Assembly: GCA_033856535.1 (NCBI GenBank)
Contig: JAWVEV010000222.1
Coordinates: 1-9,639, forward strand
From: JAWVEV01 sp033856535
Lineage (GTDB): Bacteria; Actinomycetota; Thermoleophilia; Miltoncostaeales; Miltoncostaeaceae
Reading direction: 5' to 3'
Length of the DNA: 9,639 nucleotides
The notes under the pieces were generated by a model. The model had not been told where the DNA came from. It worked only from the letters and a program-made list of their open reading frames with translations, and did no database searches. This document shows positions 1 through 4,997 of this stretch, in pieces. Numbering within the stretch: the stretch's first letter is position 1; each line of letters begins with the position of its first letter. Made by a program: the position numbers and the translations under genes.

Positions 1-530
1 CGGCCCGGGCGAACGGCGAACGCGGCGGCGACCTGGCGCGCCCGGGCGTCGGCCGATGCGCCGCGCTGGGGCGCCTCCTCGCGGACGCGCGCGAGGACGT
101 CCTCGACCGGCGCGCCCCAGCGGGCGCCGAGCGCCTCGGCGATGAGGAGGCTCTGGTTGAAGCCTCGCTCGCGCATGCGCCGCGCGCCCAGGGGCACGGG
201 GACCAGGACCGCGCCGGCCGGGGGCCTCGGGACCGTGGCCAGCAGGTCGGCGACGACGCGGGCGAGAGCGCGCCGGCGGCGGTCCTTCAGCGCCGCGACC
301 AAGCGCGGCGCCGGGCCGGCGTAGAGCACCGCCTGCCGCGCCCAGAGGAGCGCCGGGCGACAGGCCGGGCAGCGCGTGACCGGGATCGGGACCGGGTGGC
401 CGCAGCCCCCGCACGCCGGCGCCGGGATCGGGCGCAGCGCGCCGCGGCAACCGGCGCAGAGGGCCCCGCCGGGGAGGCCGCAGGCGGCGCACGACGGCGG
501 GACGAGCAGGTCGAGCGCGCGGGCGATCAC
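1..530 (-). CDS. comF: ComF family phosphoribosyltransferase, N-terminal part (3' end off window)
   Basis: Reading the minus strand from a GTG at 530 gives 176 codons that stay open to the window's left edge. The N-terminus holds two zinc ribbons: C14/C17 with C25/C28, and C40/C43 with C54/C57. After a linker comes the start of a type I phosphoribosyltransferase fold, with VLVPVPLGARRMRERGFNQ at about 108-126, a ComF signature. The family's PRPP-binding loop (a VDDV.TTGAT-like motif) would lie beyond the edge. In naturally competent bacteria ComF acts in DNA uptake; in others the family is common but its role is unsettled. No ATG, GTG or TTG occurs in frame upstream to about 640, so GTG 530 is the best start although no Shine-Dalgarno is visible. 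An 8-bp hairpin abuts the start codon. The family assignment is firm; competence in this organism is not shown. Confidence 0.93.
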   Translation of the reverse strand, partial: MIARALDLLVPPSCAACGLPGGALCAGCRGALRPIPAPACGGCGHPVPIPVTRCPACRPALLWARQAVLYAGPAPRLVAALKDRRRRALARVVADLLATVPRPPAGAVLVPVPLGARRMRERGFNQSLLIAEALGARWGAPVEDVLARVREEAPQRGASADARARQVAAAFAVRPG

Positions 531-548
531 CGGCGCAGGGTGCGCCGG
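530..548 (-). promoter_or_regulatory. Hairpin abutting the comF start codon
   Basis: Positions 530-537 and 541-548 are perfect reverse complements (8 bp, GC-rich) around a 3-nt loop. On the mRNA (minus) strand the 3' arm ends on the first base of the GTG start, so the arm occupies the ribosome-binding region and no purine-rich Shine-Dalgarno is present. The sequence shows the pairing; translational repression or a leaderless transcript is inference. Confidence 0.4.
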
Positions 549-699
549 CGGGGGCGCGCGGGACGAGGCCGACCCGTGCCGATTCGCGCGCCGAGCCGTG
601 CCTGAAGGTGCCGTGGGGCGGCCCGGCGTCAGTTGGCGGCGGCGGCTCCAACCGGTGCGTGTTGGACCGGGTCACGGCCGCCGGGCGCGGTCGGTCGTC

Positions 700-930
700 G
701 CGCCGATTGTCGTCCGTGACGTCAACCGGCGCTTCGGCAAGGATCGCGCCTGGGCCGGCGCGCCACTTCGCGTCCCTGACGTCGAATGGCGCCACAGCGA
801 GCGCCGCCCGGTCCGGTGCGCCACCTCGGGTCCCTGGCGTGAATGGCGTCACAGGCGCCACGCCTGGTCCGATGCGCCACTTCGCGCCCCCGACGTCGAA
901 TGGCGTCGGACGACGGGAGCCCGGGGTCTC
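700..930. repeat. Four degenerate ~57-nt tandem units, each with a ~33-nt hairpin
   Basis: Homologous units begin at 700, 760, 818 and 874, spaced 60, 58 and 56 nt. Each opens with GCGCC and carries inverted arms around a 12-13-nt loop. The hairpins lie at 700-732, 760-792, 818-849 and 874-906. Units 2 and 4 pair best: six base pairs, a bulged C, then TTCG with CGAA. Unit 1 keeps nine pairs although its arm sequence differs; its G705-C727 pair replaces A765-T787 of unit 2. Unit 3 is the most decayed. Units 1, 2 and 4 carry GACGTC at the 3' side of the loop. Such retention suggests selection on a fold, at DNA or RNA level. I do not recognise a named repeat family. Confidence 0.65.
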
Positions 931-961
931 GGCCGATCGGGCGCGGTCCGGCCAATCGGCC
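931..961. repeat. 31-nt near-palindromic dispersed repeat, copy 1
   Basis: The ends GGCCGAT and ATCGGCC pair over 7 bp, followed by one mismatch and two more pairs around an 11-nt loop. A second copy at 1247-1277 matches at 29 of 31 positions, and the two differing bases fall in the loop. It lies directly after the tandem hairpin array. REP-like intergenic repeat is the simplest reading. Confidence 0.6.
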
Positions 962-994
962 GGGCTCGAGCGCGCCGGGCGTCGTCGAGGAAAC

Positions 995-1047
995 TCCGCC
1001 GTGATCGGTTCCCGGTCGATCCCGCCGGGCGCGGGAACGTCGGCGGA
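995..1047. repeat. Long imperfect inverted repeat
   Basis: TCCGCCG at 995-1001 pairs with CGGCGGA at 1041-1047, and GTTCCCG at 1008-1014 pairs with CGGGAAC at 1032-1038. The two 7-bp helices are separated by an asymmetric internal loop (6 nt against 2 nt), with 17 nt at the tip. There is no T-run on either side, so this is not a classic intrinsic terminator. It may be an RNA fold or a protein site. Confidence 0.45.
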
Positions 1048-1143
1048 ATCAGGCAGCGAAAAGTCCACCACTCCGCCGGGCCGTGACGCTCACCGAGCGA
1101 AGCGGCGCGGCCCGGCGGGCGGGCCGTGAGGCCCGCGCTGTTC

Positions 1144-1162
1144 CGCCGTGATCGTCACGGCG
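1144..1162. repeat. Perfect 8-bp hairpin with 3-nt loop
   Basis: CGCCGTGA at 1144-1151 and TCACGGCG at 1155-1162 are exact reverse complements around TCG. No T-tract follows on either strand. It could help end the cupin transcript, which comes from the right, or be a dyad binding site. Function is not evident. Confidence 0.4.
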
Positions 1163-1246
1163 CGAGGCGACTCGGCCCGAGCCGGGGCGGCCGGGCCGTG
1201 TGACGCCCGCGACGCCAAGTGACGCCGGCGGGGCACGGTCACTCCC

Positions 1247-1277
1247 GGCCGATCGGGCGCGGCGCGGCCAATCGGCC
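1247..1277 (-). terminator. 31-nt near-palindrome, copy 2; possible terminator of the cupin gene
   Basis: This second copy of the 931-961 element begins 26 nt past the cupin stop codon in the direction of transcription. It folds with the same 7-bp outer stem. It lacks the T-run of a canonical intrinsic terminator, so termination is inferred from position; it may equally be a neutral REP-like repeat. Confidence 0.35.
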
Positions 1278-1303
1278 CGCGCCCGTACGCGCGGCGCGGC
1301 CGA

Positions 1304-1729
1304 TCAGCCCTCGAGCTCGGGGGGCGGCGCCTTCGGGCCGGACGGGTACATCCAGGCCAGGGTCTCCTCGGTCATCTCGAGCGTGTTGGCGGCCTCGACC
1401 GGCGTGCCGACCACGAGCCAGAGGGCGTCGGCATCGGTGTCGTTGAAGATCTGGCGCACCGCCGTCGGCTCCACCAGCAGGCTCGAGAGCGGCTCCAGCG
1501 TGAGCAGGTCGTCCTCGACCCGGATGCGCCCGGTGCCCTCCAGCACGACGTAGAGCTCGGTCTGGGTCCGGTGCCGGTGGCGGGTAGACCACTGACCGGG
1601 CTCGAGCCGCCACAGGCGGGCGCCGAGGGTCTCCGCGCCGAGCTGCTTGGCGAGGTCGGTGTTCTGGACCTTCAGCTGGTTCGACGGGCGCCAGAACGCG
1701 TCGCCCGCCGGCAGGACGGTGTGGCTCAA
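1304..1729 (-). CDS. Small single-domain cupin protein
   Basis: The protein is a compact beta-barrel cupin. Cupin motif 1 is intact: G-x5-H-x-H-x4-E-x6-G in GQWSTRHRHRTQTELYVVLE, giving metal ligands H51, H53 and E58 when counted from the TTG start. Motif 2 reads PTAVRQIFN, with Gln (Q93) where the family usually has the fourth ligand, His. Substrate and reaction cannot be told; small cupins include dioxygenases, isomerases and ligand sensors. I prefer TTG 1729, which has GAGG upstream and yields MSHTVLPAGD. The ATG at 1786 (160 aa) adds 19 unremarkable residues, lacks a Shine-Dalgarno and would leave only 25 bp to the divergent gene's start. A still longer form from 1819 would overlap that gene. 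The fold is confident; start and function are uncertain. Confidence 0.85.
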   Translation of the reverse strand: MSHTVLPAGDAFWRPSNQLKVQNTDLAKQLGAETLGARLWRLEPGQWSTRHRHRTQTELYVVLEGTGRIRVEDDLLTLEPLSSLLVEPTAVRQIFNDTDADALWLVVGTPVEAANTLEMTEETLAWMYPSGPKAPPPELEG

Positions 1730-1770
1730 CTCGCCTCGTTTCGCTCCGGGTTTCGTAGGGGAAGACACGC

Positions 1771-1776
1771 TAGGCT
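1771..1776 (+). promoter_or_regulatory. Candidate -10 box for the small membrane protein gene
   Basis: TAGGCT fits the TAnnnT pattern common at actinobacterial -10 sites and lies 35 nt before the ATG at 1812. No convincing -35 is seen. The 9-mer CGCTAGGCT around it recurs upstream of ahcY on the minus strand. On the opposite strand an overlapping TAGCGT (1772-1767) could serve the divergent cupin gene. Assigned by eye only. Confidence 0.3.
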
Positions 1777-1811
1777 GGTCCTGCATCGCGCGAGGACGGA
1801 GGACAGGCCAG

Positions 1812-2021
1812 ATGGGCACCGTCGGCTACCTTGTGCTTGCGGTCGCGGCCGCGGCGCTCGCCATCGCGATTCTCCGCTCGGCACGCCGGGCGCCCCCGGC
1901 CGACGCGCAGGATCCCGATCTCGTCTTCGAGGAGATCGTCGCCGGCCTTCGGGCCGGTCGATTGGCGCTTGATCCCCGTATTCCGGACAACGCCCCGCCG
2001 GAGTCCCGCGCCGATATCTAG
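1812..2021 (+). CDS. Small single-pass membrane protein of unknown function (69 aa)
   Basis: The start is well set: GGAGG at 1798-1802 lies 9 nt before ATG 1812. Residues about 4-21 (VGYLVLAVAAAALAIAIL) form one hydrophobic helix followed by RSARR, which by the positive-inside rule suggests N-out/C-in topology. The remaining ~45 residues are soluble and acidic in the middle (DAQDPDLVFEEIVAGLRAGRL), possibly a short amphipathic helix, and end in a Pro-rich tail. I do not recognise a family. The gene is divergent from the cupin gene with a short shared promoter region and converges on ahcY. A signal-anchored adaptor or subunit of a membrane complex is possible, but nothing in the sequence names a partner. 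The strong ribosome-binding site and coherent composition argue that it is real. Confidence 0.72.
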   Translation: MGTVGYLVLAVAAAALAIAILRSARRAPPADAQDPDLVFEEIVAGLRAGRLALDPRIPDNAPPESRADI

Positions 2022-2027
2022 CGGCCG

Positions 2028-2048
2028 GGGCACCCGACTCAGGTGCCC
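2028..2048. terminator. Hairpin between convergent genes, overlapping the ahcY stop
   Basis: GGGCACC at 2028-2034 and GGTGCCC at 2042-2048 form a perfect 7-bp stem around a 7-nt loop. The ahcY stop codon (2039-2041) sits in the loop, and the plus-strand gene stops 6 nt before the hairpin. Only two Ts follow on the plus strand. A bidirectional terminator is the natural reading for a convergent junction of 17 bp. Confidence 0.5.
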
Positions 2049-3310
2049 TTCGCCCACGAGGCCAGGTAGCGGCGCTGCTCCTCGGTGAGGGCGTCGATCC
2101 GGACGCCCAGCGCCGACAGCTTCAGGCGGGCGATCTCGCGGTCCACGTGGGCCGGCACGGCGTGCACCCCGGGCTCCAGTCCCGCGCCCTCGGCGGCGAC
2201 GTACGCCGCCCCCAGCGCCTGGTTCGCGAAGATGATGTCCATGACCGCCGCGGGGTGGCCCTCGGCGGCGGTCAGGTTGACCAGGCGCCCCTCGGCCAGC
2301 AGGAAGAGGCGCCGGCCGTCGGGCATGCCGTACTCGCTCACCCAGGGGCGCACCTCGCGCGGCTCGCCGGCGGCGGCGGCCGCCAGCGCGTCCACGTCGA
2401 TCTCCACGTCGAAGTGGCCCGCGTTGGCGAGGATCGCCCCGTCGCGCATGAGGGCGAAGTGCTCCGCGCGCAGCACGCCGACGTCGCCGGTCGCGGTCAC
2501 GAAGACGTCGCCGATCGGCGCAGCCTGCTCAGCCGGCATCACGGTGAAGCCGTCCATCACCGCCTCGAGCGCGCGCAGCGGGTCCACCTCGAGCACGATC
2601 ACGCTGGCGCCCATCCCGGCCAATCGGGCCGCGACCCCCCGGCCGCAGTGCCCGTAGCCGGCCACGACCGCCCGCTTGCCGGCGATCAGCATGTTGGTCG
2701 CGCGCAGCAGGCCGTCCACGGTCGACTGGCCGGTGCCGTAGCGGTCGTCGAAGAAGCGCTTGGTGGCCGCCTCGTTCACCGAGACCACCGGGAACCGCAG
2801 GCCGCCCTCGGCCTCGAGCGCGCGCAGGCGGATGACGCCGGTCGTGGTGGCCTCGGTCCCGCCGATCACCCCGTCGAGCATCTCCCGCCGCTCGCCGTGG
2901 AGCACGCCGATCACGTCGGCGCCGTCGTCCATCGTGATCTGGGGGCGGTGGTCGATCGCCGCGCCGATGTGGCGGTAGTAGGTCGCCTCGGACTCGCCCC
3001 GGCGCGCGTGCACCGCGATGCCGAAGTCGCTCACCAGCGAGGCGGCCACCTCGTCCTGGGTCGAGAGCGGGTTGGCCGCCACCAGCACCACGTCGGCGCC
3101 GCCGGCCTCGAGCGCACGCACGAGCCCGGCGGTCTCGGTCGTCACGTGCAGGCACGCCGACAGGCGCAGCCCATCGAAGGGGCGCTCGGCGGCGAAGCGC
3201 TCGCGCAGCGAGGTCAGGACCGGCATCTCGCGGTCGGCCCACTCGATCCGACGCCGGCCGCGGGGGGCCAGGCCGAGGTCCGAGACGTCGTGCTGCGGGG
3301 TCTTCGCCAC
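2039..3310 (-). CDS. ahcY: Adenosylhomocysteinase (S-adenosyl-L-homocysteine hydrolase), short archaeal-type
   Basis: This cytosolic NAD-dependent enzyme splits S-adenosylhomocysteine into adenosine and homocysteine, relieving product inhibition of methyltransferases. Catalytic-site residues of the family are visible: H55, DDG at 128-130, E153 (GGTEATTTG), K184/D188 (ATKRFFDDRYGTGQST), H299 (NAGHFDVEID) and H352 (EGHPAAVMD). The Rossmann motif is GYGHCGRG at 218-225. At 423 aa it lacks the ~40-residue insert of typical bacterial enzymes and ends at YLASWAKGT, without the Lys/Tyr C-terminal tail of eukaryotic-type enzymes; both features match archaeal/Thermotoga-like forms. Oddities are Asp189, where most members have Asn (FDN), and His221, where close homologues usually have Trp. 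The start is GTG 3310 with AGGA 6 nt upstream. It is divergent from the SPW-like gene across 152 bp. Confidence 0.97.
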   Translation of the reverse strand: MAKTPQHDVSDLGLAPRGRRRIEWADREMPVLTSLRERFAAERPFDGLRLSACLHVTTETAGLVRALEAGGADVVLVAANPLSTQDEVAASLVSDFGIAVHARRGESEATYYRHIGAAIDHRPQITMDDGADVIGVLHGERREMLDGVIGGTEATTTGVIRLRALEAEGGLRFPVVSVNEAATKRFFDDRYGTGQSTVDGLLRATNMLIAGKRAVVAGYGHCGRGVAARLAGMGASVIVLEVDPLRALEAVMDGFTVMPAEQAAPIGDVFVTATGDVGVLRAEHFALMRDGAILANAGHFDVEIDVDALAAAAAGEPREVRPWVSEYGMPDGRRLFLLAEGRLVNLTAAEGHPAAVMDIIFANQALGAAYVAAEGAGLEPGVHAVPAHVDREIARLKLSALGVRIDALTEEQRRYLASWAKGT

Positions 3311-3361
3311 GGGCGGTCCTGGGGGCGGTCGCGGGGCGTCCCGCGCGTCGTCGGGCGCCCG

Positions 3362-3367
3362 AGCCTA
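3362..3367 (-). promoter_or_regulatory. Candidate -10 box for ahcY
   Basis: On the minus strand this reads TAGGCT, inside the same 9-mer CGCTAGGCT found at 1768-1776. It lies 51 nt upstream of the GTG start, leaving a leader of roughly 45 nt. No good -35 stands out at the expected spacing. Identity to the other candidate supports it, but it is a call by eye. Confidence 0.3.
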
Positions 3368-3394
3368 GCGGTCTCCCGCGCGCCCCGGACCCGC

Positions 3395-3423
3395 TTCCGG
3401 ACGGCCGGTCCCGGCAGTAGTGT
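3395..3423 (+). promoter_or_regulatory. Candidate promoter for the SPW-like membrane protein gene
   Basis: TTCCGG (3395-3400) and TAGTGT (3418-3423) are separated by 17 nt, with the -10-like hexamer 39 nt before the TTG start. The -35 match is weak. The promoter would be back-to-back with that of ahcY. Confidence 0.28.
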
Positions 3424-3462
3424 CCGCGCGGCCAGCGACACGACGGCGAGAGGAGGGGCGCG

Positions 3463-3849
3463 TTGATCAGGGAGGGCCCGATCCCGGTCTTCGTCCACGG
3501 CGTGGCCGAGTACGGCCTCGGCGTCCTCTTCATCCTGTCGCCGTTCCTGTTCTCGTTCGACAGCGACCTGGCCACGGCGGTGGCGATCCTGGTCGGCGCC
3601 GGGATCGTCGTCTTCGGGATCGTCAGCGACTCGCCGGTGGGCGTGATGCACAACATCCCGCTGGCGGCGCACGTGGTGCTCGACTACGTGCTGGCGCTCT
3701 TCCTGATCGTCTCGCCCTTCCTGTTCTCGTTCACCGAGGACCGGGGCGCCTTCGCGTTCTTCGTAATCCTGGGCGTGGGGCACCTGGTGCTGACCACGCT
3801 CACCGGCTTCGACGTCCGGCGAACCGCGCCGCCGAGGCGCTCCGCCTAG
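3463..3849 (+). CDS. SPW-repeat-like four-helix integral membrane protein (128 aa)
   Basis: The start is TTG 3463, supported by AGGAGG at 3451-3456 with a 6-nt spacer. The protein has about four transmembrane helices (roughly residues 17-32, 37-54, 70-86 and 95-112) arranged as an internal duplication. Each half begins with a helix ending in SPFLFSF (26-32 and 84-90) followed by an acidic turn (DSD or TED) and a second helix. This resembles SPW-repeat membrane proteins, which carry SPW where this one has SPF. Their role is not established, and no catalytic or transport motif is visible. The C-terminus is short and basic (DVRRTAPPRRSA), probably cytoplasmic. The gene is divergent from ahcY, and its TAG stop shares the CTAG that also ends the isomerase gene. 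Membrane nature is firm; the family call is from motif resemblance only. Confidence 0.85.
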   Translation: MIREGPIPVFVHGVAEYGLGVLFILSPFLFSFDSDLATAVAILVGAGIVVFGIVSDSPVGVMHNIPLAAHVVLDYVLALFLIVSPFLFSFTEDRGAFAFFVILGVGHLVLTTLTGFDVRRTAPPRRSA

Positions 3850-3853
3850 GCGG
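3842..3853. other. Perfect 12-nt palindrome holding two opposing stop codons
   Basis: CCGCCTAGGCGG is its own reverse complement. Its central CTAG gives the TAG of the plus-strand SPW-like gene (3847-3849) and the TAG of the minus-strand isomerase (3848-3846), so the two coding regions overlap by 4 bp tail-to-tail. There is no T-rich intrinsic terminator nearby on either strand. Confidence 0.75.
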
Positions 3854-4940
3854 GCTCCTCCGGGGACGCGCTCCGGCCGAAGCCGGTGGTCGCCAGACGC
3901 TCCTTGAGCGCCTCGATCACCTTGACCGGCCCGGGATCGATGTCCTGCATCAGGGCGAGGTAGAGCGAGACGTAGTCGCCGAGCATCACGAGGTCGAGCA
4001 TGCGCGCCATGGCGCCGCGGCCCTCGGCGGTGATCGAGAGCACGCCGCTCACATCGAACTTGATCAGGTCGCTGGTGAGGTCGAAGCGGCGGACGACCTG
4101 CCGGTGGTTGCGCGAGTCGCGCAGCATCACGATCTGGGTCATGGCGGTCAGCCGGCCCATGCCGGCAAAGCCGACGATCTCGTTGTGATCGAGCTCGGGG
4201 AGCTCGGACCAGTAGGCCGGCATCTTGGCGTTCTCGTTCAGCTGACCCTTCCAGCGGCGCGCGATCGGGGCGGTCAGCTCGGCGCCCCAGATCAGCGCGA
4301 CCTTGCCGTGGAGGGCCGCCGCGAGCTGCTTGGCCGGGTTGGCCTCCTCGAGCACGTCCGGCCCGCAGGCGGCGATGACGGCGGCGAGGGTCTCCCGGGC
4401 CTCCTCCATCTCCGAGCCGAGCGGCGGCAGCACCTCGGTGCGCTCGAGCACCGTGACCACGGGCACCAGCAGCCAGATGAGCGCGGCGCGCGGCTGCAAC
4501 CCGGCCGGGACGGGCACCACCGGGATGCCCTCCTTCGCATAGAAGGACCCGAGCTTGCCGCCGCTGGTGATCGCCACGCAGGGGCAGTTGCGCTCGTAGG
4601 CCTGCATCGTGGCCGTCAGCGTCTCCTCGGTGTCGCCCGAGTAGGAGCTGAGGATGACCAGGGTGTCGGGGCCCACCCACCCCGGCAGCTCGTAGTCGCG
4701 GTGGACCGCGACGGGGAGCCGCAGGCGCTCACGGTAGGCGCCGGCCACCAGCTCGCCGGCGATCGCCGACCCGCCCATGCCGCAGATCAGGACGTTGCGG
4801 ATGACCTCGTTCGGGAAGGGAAACTCGACCGCGTTGGCCGCCGCACGGGCGGCCTCGAAGGCCTCGACGGCCGCCCCCGTGCCAAGCACCAGGCCCAGCG
4901 AGTCGCGGGCGAGCAGGTCGGGGCGGTCGAGGAGTCCCAC
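3846..4940 (-). CDS. Bifunctional phosphoglucose/phosphomannose isomerase (SIS domains)
   Basis: This cytosolic sugar-phosphate isomerase family interconverts fructose 6-phosphate with glucose 6-phosphate and mannose 6-phosphate, linking glycolysis to mannose-based polymer synthesis. Two SIS domains are present. The first holds ICGMGGSAIAGEL (52-64) and the phosphate-binding SYSGDTEE (99-106). The second begins near 213 and holds the family's ENAKMPAYWSELPELDHNEI (236-255), with the conserved Glu and His. A C-terminal Lys (K340, in DPGPVKVIEALKERL) matches the expected catalytic Lys position. The start is GTG 4940 with GGAAAGG just upstream. Length (364 aa) is greater than the ~300-aa archaeal enzymes but usual for actinobacterial members. 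In mycobacteria a related SIS protein lies in the manB/manA region a few genes from sahH, so the pairing with ahcY fits. Which activity dominates in vivo is unknown. Confidence 0.93.
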   Translation of the reverse strand: MGLLDRPDLLARDSLGLVLGTGAAVEAFEAARAAANAVEFPFPNEVIRNVLICGMGGSAIAGELVAGAYRERLRLPVAVHRDYELPGWVGPDTLVILSSYSGDTEETLTATMQAYERNCPCVAITSGGKLGSFYAKEGIPVVPVPAGLQPRAALIWLLVPVVTVLERTEVLPPLGSEMEEARETLAAVIAACGPDVLEEANPAKQLAAALHGKVALIWGAELTAPIARRWKGQLNENAKMPAYWSELPELDHNEIVGFAGMGRLTAMTQIVMLRDSRNHRQVVRRFDLTSDLIKFDVSGVLSITAEGRGAMARMLDLVMLGDYVSLYLALMQDIDPGPVKVIEALKERLATTGFGRSASPEEPA

Positions 4941-4967
4941 GGGGCGCCTTTCCGGTCGTGATGCGGG

Positions 4968-4985
4968 GCCCGGCGCGTGCCGGGC
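4968..4985 (-). terminator. GC hairpin between the esterase and isomerase genes
   Basis: GCCCGGC (4968-4974) and GCCGGGC (4979-4985) pair perfectly around a 4-nt loop, starting 12 nt past the esterase stop on the minus strand. No T-run follows. It may terminate the esterase transcript or, because it lies 27 nt before the isomerase start, attenuate readthrough into that gene. Confidence 0.35.
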
Positions 4986-4997
4986 GACACCCGGAGG

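Larger units (their letters stand above)
531..1303. other. Hairpin-rich non-coding interval between the cupin gene and comF
   Basis: I find no credible gene in these ~770 bases. The open frames crossing it on both strands give only Arg/Gly/Pro-rich peptides without recognisable domains. A tandem array of degenerate units fills 700-930, and its irregular 60/58/56-nt period is not that of a repeat protein. The interval also carries two 31-nt near-palindromes and hairpins at 995-1047 and 1144-1162. Both flanking genes read leftward, so it should contain the end of the cupin transcript and the promoter and leader of comF. I could not recognise a clear -35/-10 pair for comF. The interval could be a structured RNA, a cluster of REP-like elements or decayed repeat DNA. 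Confidence 0.7.

Noticed and set aside
700..930. Possible CRISPR array
   Set aside because: The four units are degenerate throughout, the spacing shrinks by 2 nt per unit, the presumed spacers are themselves similar, and no cas gene is nearby.
722..955. A 77-codon minus-strand frame with repetitive RRRGREVA-like peptides
   Set aside because: The peptide repetition only reflects the underlying DNA hairpin repeats. The frame has no ribosome-binding site and no domain.
376..1129. Plus-strand frames of 236 and 173 codons through the comF upstream interval
   Set aside because: Composition is Arg/Gly/Pro-rich, no domain is present, and they cross a tandem repeat array whose period is not a constant multiple of three.
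931..1277. Possible insertion sequence bounded by the 31-nt elements
   Set aside because: The 285-nt interval has no transposase frame and I could not see flanking target-site duplications. Dispersed intergenic repeat is the safer call.
2147..4961. Long plus-strand frames (439 and 513 codons) opposite ahcY and the isomerase
   Set aside because: Their His/Gly/Arg-rich translations are shadows of two genes with intact catalytic motifs on the minus strand.
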